This document shows, piece after piece, positions 45,999-59,600 of a stretch of DNA of 64,000 bases (positions are counted from its first letter, which is position 1; each line of letters starts with the position of its first letter). Below the pieces are notes generated by a model. The model was not told the DNA's origin. It saw only the letters and a program-made list of their open reading frames with translations, and made no database searches. Origin of the DNA: Ustulina deusta (lineage: Eukaryota > Ascomycota > Sordariomycetes > Xylariales > Xylariaceae); contig JAJNNX010000022.1 in the NCBI GenBank assembly GCA_023159155.1, forward strand, positions 124,001-188,000, read 5' to 3'. A program made the position numbers and the translations under genes.

Positions 45999-48378
45999 GA
46001 CAATATAGAAAGCTTTGAAACTCTCGGACCGCCATGGAACTATCGTATCCAGGTTACCTGGAAATGAGTGGGCGTAACAGTCCCCCAAGAACATTTGCAT
46101 GGATATTCTTGTTGGCGGTCTCGGCCTGCATGATGCAAGCGGAGCAGTCACCGCCTCGACACCACTCGATTTTCGGGGTCTGTTGAGTCGAAACAATTCA
46201 TCGTGCCACGTAAGTGGCCGGTTGGTACCTTATGTTGTGCCATGGACTAGGGAGAGGAAACTAGGTAAGGACTTGGTCAAGATGTCACATAGATGAATTA
46301 AGTATTAAACGCCAAACGTCGTGCATGCTTGCCTGAATGAGTCTGTATCACTGTGGACAATGACAAAGCTGAGAGGTCGGCCGTGACTACATACATATAT
46401 GTATGGATGGATGTATGTATGGTCCCTATTGACGTCGATACGTAAATCGTAAATGTATTTATTTATTTGAATAGACGGATTCCTAGCATAGCGAAAACCA
46501 CTTGTAACCACATCTATTTGACTAAGTAGACTTCGAGTGGTAGTGTAGGCAGACTGCCTATTTGAAAGACTTTCGTAAACCCCGGGGAACGGCAACTTAC
46601 TTTGTCTTGTGGATTAATTGATAATCTCACGCCACCCCCCTACCATGCGAGAGGAGGGGTAGTCAATCCAAACCCTATACAGTAGTGGGATAGTGTCCAC
46701 TACACTAGCCTAGATACTGCCTTAGGCCGTTTATAGAACCACCCCTCCTGACACGACAGCCTGGCTAGCCGCTGGGGGATGAGGTCAAAAGCTCCTCCGA
46801 AGGGCTCATCTCCAAGAAGCTTCTTAGCGGCGGCCGTTGTCTCTACCCCCTCTTCACCATCTCCCCATGCTCGTGTATGAAGAATGCACCAGCACCTGTG
46901 ACGGCGAATATAGCACAACAACAGGTTTACGAAAAGACTCGAGTAGAATCGACTGGGGCCGGACCACCCGATCGGATGAGCGACCAACGAGAGGCATCGG
47001 AATACGAAACCGCGATAAGAGGGGAAGCCCAAGGGCTGACGTCGAACTGACCTCTGCCTCAGTCCGACCCCGACTACCTACGGCCATTGTTTTCCGCCGC
47101 GCCTCGAGCCTCCTCTCAACCTGCCCAACCGACCGTCGATCCGCCCGCATCTCCATCCCGCCTGTCGTCGCACGCCGCCTGCCTCATGGCGTAATCCATG
47201 GCAGACCGAAAACCATCTGCTGCGAACCCGCGCTCTCGATCGGCACTCGACCACGATCACGGCCACGATCCGTCAGCGCAACTGCCTCAACCGCCTCCCT
47301 CTCTGCCGCCGCCGCCGGATACGCCGTCGCCAATAACTCACAAGTCCTCGAATTTGCGATCAGTCGCACCTTCCTCGCCCTCTGCGTCATCCTTATCACC
47401 GCCTTCTTCCAGGTACGATAGATTCACTGCATGTCTGTCCGCCCCGTTATTTTCTCCCATTCCCATTCCCATTTATATTTCCGTCTACATTCCCCTCCTC
47501 ATTCCCCATTACTCGACTCTCTGTTGCATGTAAACGCCGGTGCAAGTCCAGTAAAAAGGCTACTACTGTACCATTCACTCATACACACCGACCACAACAT
47601 CTGTCTTTTTTTTTTTTTTTCCTTTTCTTCATCCCCTTTAATCGCCCCAAATCGGCCACTATTGTCCCTGCCCCTAAACCAACCTCTCTGGCATTGACTG
47701 TCTGTGCTTCACCACACCTACCCCACAACTTGAAGTCGCTCCTGTCATTTATTTACCTATGTAAATGACCAGGCAACTTGTGCTGCTCACATCTGTCAAT
47801 AACACACAACATTTCTCCGTATTCATCTGATGTGCGTCGATCCGGGGCGCTTAGTCGTGTGCGCTATTGAGCCTCTAAAGTTAGACCCAAAAGCAAAGTA
47901 TCGCTCGCTGCCTGCCGGGTTTGCTCAGCTGCCACCTCGCCCGCAAATCAGGTCAGGTCAGGTCGGGTCAGGCACAGGTAGCTTTGTAGCTCGGTAGCTC
48001 CGTACCGGCCAATGCGGGTGCTCTTTGTTGTGCATCCTACCTACCTCACGAACAGCCTCTCCCATCCTTATTAATCACATGCACGCTCGAACAACCGCCT
48101 TCAGCTTCCACTTTGTACTTCCTTCCGCTTTGTTGCAAGCCGCCGTCCTGGCGTGTTGTTGAGGCACCTGCAGTGGATTGTGCCTGGAACGTCTGACGCG
48201 AAAGTCTCGCATCGAGAGTGGCAAGCAGATGCAGCACCGCATGGGGCACCATATCTTCCTACCTTTACTTACCCACATATTACATTTCTCTTTTCTCGCT
48301 CAGCCCTTGACTTAGTGTATCCCCACGGCCTCAATCACTGGTCATTTCATGCATTTTCTATGATCGCATCAGACACTC
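45999..48378. other. 2.4-kb intergenic region and leader of the HECT ligase gene
   Basis: No gene is convincingly supported. A Pro/Ser-rich frame at 47198-47533 (+) and an overlapping frame ending in a hydrophobic segment just before CTTCCAG-GTACG (about 47410) could be a leader exon or a small first exon, but neither links to a domain. There are tandem GGTCA units at 47950-47972, a (T)15 tract near 47607, and an ATAC/ATGT run near 46390-46420. The right part is pyrimidine-rich, like a transcript leader. Confidence 0.4.
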
Positions 48379-51300
48379 ATGTCTTCCAGGATCACTCGTT
48401 CATCTACCCGCCAAGCCGCTGCGGCAACTCAGGCTTCTTCCTCAGCAGCCCGCCCGCCGGGTCAATCTGCTGCGGACCAGGTTGTGGCGTCTTCTACTGC
48501 CAGCCTCGCCCCATCAACCTCTCCCGGATCACACCCGCCTTCATCACGAAAGAGAAAGATAACTGCCGACGATAATCCTTCCCCGCAACCTCCCGCCACC
48601 TCACAGCCCTCTTCTCCTCGTAGGTCCAAGCGCCAGAAGGTCCAGAACAATAGCCCTTCCGAGAAATTACAGCCCGCGAACCAGACACCTGCGGCTGCAC
48701 CCCGCAAGCGCAAGGGCAAGGCCACAGCAACCATGTCTAGTCCATCTGGGTAGGTTTCGACAGAGGGACTCTTTGGTATTTCACAACTGCGCGTACAGCA
48801 GTATACTAATACTCATTCTACAGGAGCTCTGAATCTCAATTGCCATCTGCCATGCAAGACACTCCAGCCTCCGCAGCAGCATCGACGTCATCCAGTCGAA
48901 AGTCTAGTCGCCACAAGAAGACTAGTCAACCGATGCATGGTAGACCACATATCCCTAACATATATTTGTGTTCAATTACAGCTGACACAATTTTTTAGCT
49001 AGCACATCCGCCCCGCCGCGGAGATCGAAACGGGCATCTACCAACAATGCAAACTCTCCAGACGAAGATGTTACCATGACCGGGACCGGAGATCAAGGGA
49101 AAGAGAAAGAAGCTCCACAACCTCCTCCCCCCCCTCCTCCACCTGCGCACGATTCCGATGATGATAGTGAGGACCATGACGATGACGACGATGACGACGA
49201 TCGTCACCGCCATTACGACGACGATGACCCCTTTGGCGGCTTTGGAGGTCCTCCGGGATCCGGTCTATCTAGTACCCTCAGAGCTTTGACAGGGATGATG
49301 TCAGGCATCTCATCAAGATTACGCGATATTCTTAACAATCTCCGGCAAAAGGGTGACCCTTCGGTGCAGCTCATTGCCCTGCAAGAGCTTTCTGAAATCC
49401 TCTTGGTGTCTAACGAAGACAATCTCTCAGGCCACTTTTCACCCGATGCTTTCGTTAAGGAACTGGTGGCTCTAATGCAGCCGAATGAATTCACCGGAGA
49501 AGAGAGCCCCGAGATCATGCTCCTTGCATGTCGTTGTCTGGCAAATCTCATAGAAGCTCTTCCTGCTAGTGCAGCCAATGTTGTCTATGGGGGCGCCGTT
49601 CCTGTATTGTGTAGGAAATTATTGGAAATCCAATTTATTGACCTAGCAGAGGGAGCCCTGAGCACGCTAGAGAAAATATCCGTCGAGTATCCCACCAGCA
49701 TCGTCCGCGACGGGGGTTTGACCGCTTGCCTGACCTACCTTGACTTCTTTGCCACAGGCACGCAACGAACCGCGGTGACAACGGCAGCAAATTGCTGCCG
49801 TAACATTCCCGAAGACTCGTTCCCAGTGATCAAGGATGTTATGCCAATACTCCTTGGTGTACTAGGGAGCAGCGACCAACGTGTCGCCGAGCAAGGATCC
49901 TTATGTGTCACTCGTATCATCGAAAGTTTTCGATACCAATCATCTAAGCTGGAGCAACTAGTCAGTGTTGACCTGCTCAGGGCTATTCTGCGACTTCTCG
50001 TTCCAGGCACGACGAATTTGATCAGTTCTAGCATTCATACTCTTTTCCTGCAATCCTTGGCTTTTACCGCCAAGGCAAGCCCTCGTCTTTCTGCCGAGCT
50101 GGTCAAATTGAACGTTGTTGAAACGCTGTATCAAATTTTAACTGGTGTCTCTCCTCCTAGTGAGACCGAAGATGTTGCCTCAAAGCTTGACAGCGTGGTC
50201 ATCATGCAAGCCTTGATCCACCGGCCCCGTGAGCAAATTATCGAGACTCTTAACGTCGTCTGCGAGTTGCTTCCTGGGCCGAGGTGGCCTGACGTCTCAG
50301 CGCCCCAAGTCACTGGTGATCTCGATGTTACCGGGCCAATCACTCCTTCTTCCTCTTCCATCGGGACACGTAAAAAATCGTCTTCTGAGAAAAGATTAGA
50401 GCTTCTAGACGAATGCAAGGACCAAGTGCGGAGATTCGCCCTCATCTTATTTCCCACTCTTACGGACGCCTTCTCTAGTACGGTGAACCTAACAGTGCGC
50501 CAGAAGGTGCTTGACGCTCAACTGAAGATGCTCTCCAACCTGGACAAAGATATTCTCATCGACTCTCTAAAAGCAGTCCCTTATGCCTCGCTTCTGGCTG
50601 CCATTTTGTCCCAGCGAGATCACCCAACATTAGTCATGTACGCTATACAAATTACAGAACTACTACTGAGTCGCCTGGATCACATATATCGGTATCAGAT
50701 CTACAGAGAGGGTGTTATATCTGAGATCGCTAAGCTGGCTGCTGAATACAAGGGGCCCGAAGCGAAACCGGCTGAGGATTCACCGGCAGACCAGCCTATG
50801 GCCTCAGCAGGTACCGGAGCAGGTGCCGAAGCAGACAGGGTCTCAATTCACAACGACTCTGACGAGGATGGTCATGACGATGACGACGATGACGATGAGG
50901 ACCACGAAGATGAAGATGAAGACGAAGACCATGTTGATCACGACGAAGAGGATGAAGACGATGAAGACCAAGATAACGATCATCACGAGGATATGACTGG
51001 ATCACCTAGTTCTGATGGTTCTACTATGTCTCTAGATGCGCCTCCACGTCTCTTCGTGGCTGATATGCCCTCAATGAAGTCTCGAATTGCCGAGGCTGCC
51101 AAAAAGTTTCTGGATACCTACGAGACCGAGAAGCATGGGAAAGCAATGAAGAAAAAGGCTGTCAAAATCCTGAACGATCTCCAGCATCTAGCATCTAACA
51201 TTGAAGCCTTCTATCTTCATCGTACAGCAAATGACTTGAGTCCCCAAAATGGTACAGCGCTGTGGAAGCAACTTGCATCGTACTTCGATGGCGATGTCCT

Positions 51301-54300
51301 TGAAGGTGTGACGAGTGCGGAACTCCTTGCATCCGGGTTGGTCCGTGTTGTCGAGGAGGTTTTCTGTAACCCTGATGAGGCTTTAGCTAACTCTGCGAGG
51401 GCCGCGTTCCTCGAGGTGTTTATGGCTAGACCGACTAGTTCCAGGCGAAAAACCGCTACCGCTGATTCGCCAACAACCCCATTCAGTGTCATGATCCACA
51501 AACTCCAGGACCTGTTGAGTCGCTCGGAGCATTTTGAGGTGCTTACTGTTCATCACAATGCACTTGATAACCGAAGCAGCAGTGCTGCCGCGATGCTGGC
51601 TAAGCAGATAAAGATTAAACTTATTGCCGATGAGGACTCCGACATACCGCGATCGTACAGGAGCATTATGGTCTCGATTCATGCCATTGCTACCTTTAAA
51701 GCATTAGACGATTATCTGCGGCCTCGTATTAATCTTCACGAGCGTCCTCGTGGGTCTCGTCCTCGTGACGGCTTATCTCGAGCACTGGCTGCTATGGCGA
51801 GTTCAGCTGGTCTTGTACCGGGAGACCGCCTTGCAGAAAGGTTCAGCACTGGTTTTCTGAACCCTACGCCACCGCCTCCGCCTCCTCAAGCTTCCACTTC
51901 TCGTGCAACAAGGAAGTCCAAGCCGAAGCAACCAGATCCTGAGACACCTTCAACACCAGGACAGACAACGGCATTAGGACGAGAAAAAGCCATTCTTCGT
52001 AGGTCCACCCGCCGTCACCCAGTGCCGGCCAGCGAGACTCCCGTGCCACCTCCGCCTCCGCCTCCGCCTGAAGAAGAAGACGATCTACAGAATGCACTAG
52101 AGTGTGCTGATGAGAAGCATATATCTGACGACGACGAGGATGACGAGAATACTGATATAGGTGCCAGCAGCGCCCTTGATGCTATAGTAGGGGAGCTAGA
52201 TGAAGAGATGGAAGATGCTCCGGGCCCCGATCCGACTGCGGTCAACATGGAAGTAGCTGCTGGGGGGAAGATCACCGCTACAAAGGAGGACGGAACACGT
52301 GTTCCTACTCCAGGGCAGACAAGTGGGCTCGCCAACCTTCCAAGCCGCAGTGCTCCTCCACAATCCACTGTAGCACAGCAGAACGCATCTACACCCACGC
52401 CGGGACCGTCCTCAAGACCTCTTTCGTATGCGGCTGCTATACAGGCGGTGCCTCAGGACTGGCACATTGAGTTCAGCCTTGGTGATAGAGTCATTCCGAA
52501 TGAGACAACAATATATCGTGCTGTGCACAATACGCCGTCTCCTTCCGCCGATCACTTGAGTCGTAGCGTCTTCTCTACAATACATACCATCAAGTTCCGC
52601 CGCGTATCTGGACCACCCCCAGCTGAACCTATCGGCTTCTCATCACCCTCTTTCGATGGGTTACCAGATGTTGACGGTGTGCCTGCATCGCTTACCAATC
52701 ATCCCACTACTGCATCCATTCTCCGTCTCCTCAACATACTCCATGACCTGAATGCTAATATCGATGACATCGTGGTGGAGAACAAGAATAACCTACGGTT
52801 GAACGTGGAGCCACTCCCCCAGTTCGTCAACACAAAATTAACAGCAAAGCTTAACCGTCAACTGGAAGAACCTCTCATCGTTGCAAGCAATTGCCTGCCT
52901 AGTTGGAGTGAAGATCTTGCTAGGTTGTACCCATTCCTTTTCCCGTTCGAGACGCGCCACCTGTTCCTCCAATCCACATCATTCGGCTATGCTCGGTCAA
53001 TGAGCAGGTGGCAAAATGCGCAGCAAGAGGATACTTCACGACGAGACCGACGAGATGAGCGCCCCTTCCTTGGTCGTCTCCAGCGGCAAAAGGTTCGCAT
53101 CTCACGTTCTAAAATTCTTGAGTCTGCGCTCAAGGTGATGGAACTCTATGGTAGCTCCCAAAGTATCTTGGAGGTTGAATATTTTGAAGAAGTCGGAACT
53201 GGTCTGGGACCAACTTTGGAGTTTTACTCGACAGTCTCGCGGGAGTTCTCCAAGAGAAAATTGAAACTGTGGCGTGAAGAAGATTCTCACGACTCTGATG
53301 AGTTTGTGTCTGCTCCTAATGGGCTCTTTCCCAGGCCTCTGAACCAAGATGATCCATCTAGTGAAATCATTTTGCAGCTATTTAAAATGCTTGGCAAATT
53401 TGTGGCTCGTTCCATGATTGACTCTCGCATTATTGATATCCATTTCAACCCAACTTTCTTCCGTATAGGTGAAGGCACCGGGGTCAAGCCATCGCTTGGG
53501 GCGGTCAAAATCGTGGATCCTGGCCTTGCCAACTCATTGAAGCACATTAAGAAGTTCGTATCAGCAAAGAAAGCAATTGTTGAGGACCCGAACCGAACAC
53601 CAGCACAAAAAGTTGCGGATACAGAGCACATCGTCGTCGATGGCACAATGCTTGACGATCTCGCCTTGGATTTTACCTTGCCCGGATTTCCCGACATTGA
53701 GCTCATTCCAAGGGGATCCCATATACAAGTTACAATCGACAACGTTGAATCTTATCTTGACAAGGTGATTGACATGACCCTTGGTCGCGGCGTCAAGCGG
53801 CAGGTCGACGCTTTCCGTGCTGGATTTTCCCAAGTGTTTCCTTATTCGGCTTTGAGTGCCTTCACACCCGATGAATTGGTGACACTTTTCGGCCGTGCGG
53901 AGGAGGATTGGTCTCTGGAGAGTAAGTTGATCATACCATGATAAATTTTGATAATGAACTAACACTTCGCGGCAGCCCTGACAGATTCTATCAAAGCGGA
54001 CCATGGCTTTAACATGGAGAGCAAGAGCGTTAAGAATTTGCTTCAAACCATGAGCGAATTGACTCTGCCTCAACGTCGCGACTTCTTGCAATTTACCACT
54101 GGCAGCCCGAAGCTCCCAATTGGAGGTACGCACAATCTCGTATTTTTTCCACTTGACATTTTAACAGCTAACGACGTATCAGGTTTCAAGAGCTTGACCC
54201 CTATGTTTACGGTGGTTTGTAAGCCTAGTGAGCCGCCTTACACATCCGACGACTATCTACCCAGCGTCATGACTTGTGTGAACTACCTGAAACTCCCCAA

Positions 54301-54379
54301 CTACACTAGTATCGATACCCTGAAGCGGCAGCTATTCACGGCTATCAAGGAAGGCCAAGGAGCTTTCCACCTATCTTAG
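48379..54379 (+). CDS. HECT-type E3 ubiquitin ligase, Ufd4/TRIP12 family
   Basis: There are five exons, 48379-48749, 48824-48939, 48999-53921, 53976-54125 and 54183-54379, all joining in phase to 1,918 residues. The N-terminus is disordered, Ser/Pro/Lys-rich and nuclear-looking (SSRKRK, RRSKRQK). A poly-Pro plus poly-Asp stretch precedes an armadillo-like region from about 265 (LNNLRQKGDPSVQLIALQEL, SGHFSPDAF), which is diagnostic for Ufd4/TRIP12. A second Asp/Glu-rich tract is at about 780-830. The HECT domain is about 1520-1918: ALKVMELYGSS, EVEYFEEVGTGLGPTLEFY, LGKFVARSMIDSRIIDIHFN. It ends with the catalytic Cys in SVMTCVNYLKLPNYTS (Cys1885, about 33 from the end). Ufd4 polyubiquitinates N-degron and ubiquitin-fusion substrates. 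The start at 48379 opens MSSRITRS, typical for the family; the last two introns lie in the HECT C-lobe. Confidence 0.95.
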
Positions 54380-55298
54380 TCCTTTATTTGGCAGGGTCGA
54401 TTGGGATGAAGAAAGGACTGTTTGCTTATTGCATACTCGCATCTCGGTGCTTCGTCGTATCCCGATCAATAGCCATGCCAACCGGGCGACAAGGTATTTT
54501 TCATTTCGCTCTGGGTCAACGCGCCAGACTTCCCACGATATTTAGTCTTACGAGAGTTGACGAGAAACAAAAACGAGAAACATGAGGAATGGAGTTGTGA
54601 AAGTAAGGGATTTTTCTGCATGAAAGGTTTCGCTGGCGGCGTAGGGTTGGACGGAATGGCTGCAAAAGGCATGGGTATTCATATTGGCAGCCCGGAATTG
54701 CTCTTCGGACCCCTTTATGAATGGCAACCGTGCAGCCTCCTATGAGAGGTACATAAGGTACATAGACTGTTTAAGATGTCGCCGTATGAATGGATGTTGT
54801 GTGTTTAGTTCAGGGGTATTTCATAGAGTGTGGTATTAATGCCCAGGGATTTTTATTTTCATGATCGTCCTACTCTAAAATACCAGTCGTAGATGTGGTT
54901 CTCGATAATCATTATACCTCGGTATCGACCGATTTGTACAGGGGTGTTGCTAATAATTCAGCGTCCGGCTCTACTGTCTATGATAGTGAATTGGCGTGTT
55001 GTCCAAATTGTGGCTTCCCCATCGGTTATCGCTCCTCAGGGCACGGCGGGTGAATGTCTAGAGCTTGTTCATACTCTTGGCCGAAAGCAAACACAAATTA
55101 AAACCTTTTATAAGACAAGCTCTCTAATTCTAGCGCTGTCTACGGAATCATATGGTGTGGCATACATACATACATATATACACATATATTGCGAGTTCAA
55201 CAAACGACTAGGAGGGAGACAGACAGCCTCCTTTCTTTTTCCTTATGTGCTTTTTTTTTTTTTTGTTATTGTTGGTAAATAAATTCTCCTCCTCCTCG
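54380..55298. other. Intergenic region, convergent 3' flanks
   Basis: This is the shared downstream region of the HECT ligase (+) and the hydrolase (-). Long T tract at about 55251-55263 and an ATAC/ATAT run near 55163-55190. No gene is recognised. Confidence 0.5.
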
Positions 55299-56654
55299 TC
55301 ACAACACGGACTTTTCCGAGCGCGTCTTCTCCTTCTTCTTCTTCTCGGGCCGGCCGACCTTGTCGACGAAGTCGGGGCTCAGCGTCGACTTGTCGCGCAT
55401 GGGCAGCCGGGTCCAGGCGTCGTACTCGGCCTGCTCGCGGCGCCAGCGGGCGACCTCGGCGCCGAGCCAGGGCGCGACGTGCGAGGCCGTCTCGTCGGGG
55501 ACTTCCATGGGGAACAGGTGGCCCTTGCCTTGGAGGACGACCTCGGCGACGCGGCCGGCGGCGGCGCCGCCGCTGCCGCCCAGGCCGACGCCGCAGGTGG
55601 ACACGCGCAGGGCGCGCATGTCGGGGGACGAGATGTCGCTCGCGCCGCCGTGCACGAAGAGCGCGCTCGGACGCACCGCCGGCAGGCTGGTGAGGACCAC
55701 GCCGCCCTCGGAGCGGTAGAACGGGAACGGCTCCTCGCCGGGCGCGAGCGCGGAGGCGGGCGGCGGCTCGTAGTCTGGCGCGCCCGACTTGGAGACGGTG
55801 AATGTCGGGGACGAGGCGGACGGCGTCGAGGTTATGTGGGGGTAGAGGGGCCGGAAGAAGGTGAAGACTTCTTGGTGCTTGGTCGTGCGCAGTGTTGCGC
55901 CGGGGGTGGAGGGGGGAGGGCCGGAGGAAGAAGGGGGCTGCGGGTCGGGGAATAAGGGCGTGGGCAGATCCCGGAGGGCATGCTCGTTCCAGGCGGCCAG
56001 CACCCGCGCGTCCCAGGACCGGTAGAAGGGCGAGCGCCGGAAGGACTCGATGGCGGCGGCGCGGCTGGGCCACACGTCGCGGCGGAAGGTGGAGAGGCGC
56101 GCCATCGAGGTGCTGGGGCCGCTGCTCCGCGCCTGGTCGAAGACCACGATGGTCGGGTCCAGCAGGACGAGGGTCGTCAGGAGCCGCGGGTGCAGCAGCG
56201 AGAGATGGGTCAGGATGTTGGCGCCGAACGAGTGGCCGACGCCGACGATGGGCCGCGGCATCTCGGCGCGGAAGACGTTGGTCAGGTGCAGCAGGTCCCG
56301 CGTCTGATCGTGCCAGCACGGGTCGTCGCCGAGCTTGCCCTCGTTCAGCTGGCCGCTCCACCCCTGGTTCGACACGTCGGCGATCCAGATGCCGCGGATC
56401 CGGAAGCCGGCGGCGCGGCTGCGCGCGTGCAGGTCGGCCCAGAGCGCCTCGTACAGCTCCTTCGGAAACCCGTTCGCGTGCGCGCCCAGGATCGTCACGT
56501 CGCCGGGCTGCGGCGAGGGGTTGTCCTTCGGGACGTACTGCTTCACGTGCAGCTTCAGCACGTCCTCTTGGCTGTGCGCGGTTGCGCGCGGCCACTCCCT
56601 GATGTGCTGGCCGGGCACCACGTGCTCTCTGACGTGGAAGGGGAACGAAGACAT
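55299..56654 (-). CDS. Alpha/beta hydrolase (AB-hydrolase-1; MpaH/Akt2-like fungal type)
   Basis: The intronless frame has 451 residues from ATG 56654. The features of an alpha/beta hydrolase are in order. TILGAHANGFPKELYEALWA carries the His-Gly-like oxyanion region. DVSNQGWSGQLNEGKLGDD is a block typical of this fungal subfamily. The nucleophile elbow is GVGHSFGAN (Ser142), LVLLDPTIV follows, and the late acid/His region is SALFVHGGASDISSPD with GKGHLFPME (His). A Lys-rich tail (KKKKEKTRSEK) ends the protein. It ends SVL, so it has no classical SKL-type peroxisomal signal. Relatives act as esterases or acyl-CoA hydrolases, some in secondary metabolism; the substrate here is unknown and no cluster partners are adjacent. 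Very high GC produces long antisense and out-of-frame shadows (55245-56726). The pocket is complete. Confidence 0.85.
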   Translation of the reverse strand: MSSFPFHVREHVVPGQHIREWPRATAHSQEDVLKLHVKQYVPKDNPSPQPGDVTILGAHANGFPKELYEALWADLHARSRAAGFRIRGIWIADVSNQGWSGQLNEGKLGDDPCWHDQTRDLLHLTNVFRAEMPRPIVGVGHSFGANILTHLSLLHPRLLTTLVLLDPTIVVFDQARSSGPSTSMARLSTFRRDVWPSRAAAIESFRRSPFYRSWDARVLAAWNEHALRDLPTPLFPDPQPPSSSGPPPSTPGATLRTTKHQEVFTFFRPLYPHITSTPSASSPTFTVSKSGAPDYEPPPASALAPGEEPFPFYRSEGGVVLTSLPAVRPSALFVHGGASDISSPDMRALRVSTCGVGLGGSGGAAAGRVAEVVLQGKGHLFPMEVPDETASHVAPWLGAEVARWRREQAEYDAWTRLPMRDKSTLSPDFVDKVGRPEKKKKEKTRSEKSVL

Positions 56655-59600
56655 GGCGTGTGGTTGGCTGGGCGGTGTTTGTTGCTGTTGTTGCTTGGCT
56701 GTGATGTTGTGGGCGATGGCTGCTAGCTACCAGAACTCGTGGTGGTTTGCAGGGTCTGCGTGCACTGATTCGCCCAGTGCTGGCTGTTTGGTGTTGAAGC
56801 TGCGCGCGAGTGCTGTCTGACGAGGGGCAAGGAGGGAGATGAGGATGGTGACGTCGTTGACCATGTGTGAGTGAGTGCGTGGTTGGCTTTCGTCTAGAGT
56901 TGTCTCATGATAGGGACCACCAGGGAGATACTGCTGTAGGATACCTATGCTCTGATTTCGTGCAGCCGAGACCCGATACAGCAATGTGCTGCCGTGTTGT
57001 CTGGTTGGGGAAGCACAATGGTCATGCAAACGTCGATCGAGGATGAAGCAGAGTATTGCACTGCAGATGGTGCGACGACAAGTCCAACCCCCAATTGAGA
57101 CAGCAAACTTCACGGTTCGCACGTAAGTAGGTAGCAGTGGCGGTTCTCTGTGTAAGCGACAGGTAATAGGCAGTTAGTTCATAGGTTGCTGCTTCTGTGG
57201 GAATGTTTGTTCGTCATTGAATGGTGGCCGTGTCCCGCGCTGCTTGCTACCTATTGCAGCTATATTGCCTCGGCATTTAATCCTCTTCGGCAGACGGTCG
57301 TATCTTGGTAGAATGCAAGTTAGGTAGATTTGGTGAGGTGAGATTGTTCATAGCGCAAGGTACCAGGTACCTGCTGAATTACCTAATACATTCTCTATTT
57401 ATAGCATATGATTAGGTACCAAGGTTAGTAGATAGTCTCTCGGCAGCTATAATCGGGTATGCAGTAGCTTCAAAATACCTAGCGGCGTCACAATCTCTTA
57501 CACGATACCTATCTTCGCCCTCAAAAACCAGTCCCAACACAGCACCATCCCCCAGTTTCGGAGTCGTCGTGGATTGTTGTTCATTGCAGACACACGCACG
57601 CCATACGAGTCACGATGTAAATCAGGTAGTCGTTGCAAGGCTTTGAAATCAGCTAGGGTATATCATCTACAGCTCACTTGTTGGTGTCGGCCTAGTGCTA
57701 CGAGTACAGACGAGAACAATAAGGTATGTCTGAAGTATTGATCCAGGGACAATAGTAGTGGTATTAGCAACAAGGGAGGCGATAACCGTGATCATGCCCG
57801 TCGCGGAATGAACATAGGAGACATAAAACAGGACCGAGACGAAGTAGCCTGCCTGTCCAGTCATCTTGCTCGAGCAAGACCTCAACAATGCCCATGATGA
57901 AGTCCCTGGAAACATGGCACTATACACAGTGAGCACGGATCAAAGATGGAGGATTCAAGATTGCGCAGTATCTGCCAACTTATCCTCTACTACCTCTAAC
58001 AACTGACGAGGCAATGAGACCGCGATAGGGATATGGACAGAGAGAACACGGCGGATAGGCTAGAACGGCAATCACATCAACCACGCTGACCACCGCCAGC
58101 AAGTCTCAATTGTTCGAAGTCTGTAATCACATACTTTCCCTCACGACTACACGCTTACGCTGTTTGTATGTACTAGCCGAGCGGTGGGACCTCTGCTCAT
58201 TCGTTTGGCATCGAGAATTTGGGAGTCGAGGCCTTCTTGGAGCACTACTCAAAATTGGTACAAAAGTTTGGGCGCCTACCATGTTTTGGGACTGTGCTAG
58301 ATAAGTAATAGTCCGGTCTGCCTTCTTTTTTGAATCTTGACGATATTGCGGTGATTCCTTATCACCTCGGAAAAACGACGTAATTTAGCCCAAATATACT
58401 AAGTGGATATAAGTAAATGCTAGAACAGCTATATAGCACAGCAGCTTAAATTATTATAGTGCTAGTAGTTATATGAATTCTATAAAATATAAAAACTCAC
58501 ATATGATTTCCATAATTAGTCCATTATATTAACTCATGTTGTTTCAGTTAAGGCCCCCTCTAGACGGACCTCTTGCCAAAGGTTGGTACGCTCTTTCTTG
58601 TTGTTACGCTAGGAAGTCGTCCTAGGCTCGTTCTTGGTAGTTCTAACATTGTGACATACCATATTTTCGCCGTGTATATGCTGGTTTCGTTTGTTTTGTT
58701 TATTTTTTCTCTCCGTGTATCAATCGACAGTGTAAGTTGTCCTTTTCGTTTCATTCTCTGGCTTCTATCGCCCTATGCAACGCCTCTTGCAATGTTCCGC
58801 TATGGTATTTCTGTAGCCTCGAATCACTTGTTATATTGAAACTATAAACAAGCTAGTATTAGTCTGCACGGAGCTGTGAAGAATGGCCTGCTTAGTATAT
58901 TCGACCAAACTGTATGAACACTGTGGTTGCCGCTTCCCACGATGGCAGCTGTATTTGTTCCCCTTTTCAGTTGTTGTCTTCAATATTGCCCTATCATCAT
59001 GAAGATACCTATTTACCGCTACGGAGGTCCAGTTCAGTCAATCTTCCCTTTTCCAAAGCCCGATAATACTGGCTTCGAATTCCCTGAGACTATTCTGTCT
59101 TGTCCACATCGATGGCAAGCCCGGGTGGAATCTCCTGCACATAAGATCCTCTTAGCAATACCCTCCTCGTGGTATTGGCTTGATGGAACACAATAGAATA
59201 GCGTCTGGGGCTGTTACCAAAAACAAGTAGTAATAAATTATTATAGGAAATAGCTAACTCGGCTATGATAAGTTATCCTAGTGAGCCCACCGAAGCGATA
59301 ACCAATAACTGTTTCGTCTGTCCCTAGCAATAGTGGGATATGAATGGCCAGAAGATGGAAATGAATCAAAGGACTTGATAGCTGTGGATAACCTTTATTG
59401 AACCACTCGATGTTCCGGTCTCCTATCTCCTCGCAATGATTGGTCTCTTTTCGTTGTTCTCGTCGGGATCTCTCACGCGTAACGACATAAATACACACAC
59501 ATAGGTAAGTAGACGATCAATTTTAGCAGGGTACCTAAATCACTCGGGAAGAAAAATAAGGGAGAAATCTCCGTGTTTCCAATATCCGCACAGGTCGCCT

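Noticed and set aside
47198..47533. Pro/Ser-rich ORF as a separate gene
   Set aside because: Low-complexity composition in a pyrimidine-rich leader-like region, with no second exon or domain; kept only as a note in the intergenic entry.
49100..50995. Poly-Asp/poly-Pro runs as a novel repeat system
   Set aside because: They are ordinary disordered acidic tracts inside the Ufd4/TRIP12-type ligase.
55245..56726. Several long plus- and minus-strand ORFs overlapping the hydrolase
   Set aside because: They are Arg/Gly/Ala-rich out-of-frame translations. Only the 451-codon minus frame has the alpha/beta-hydrolase motifs.
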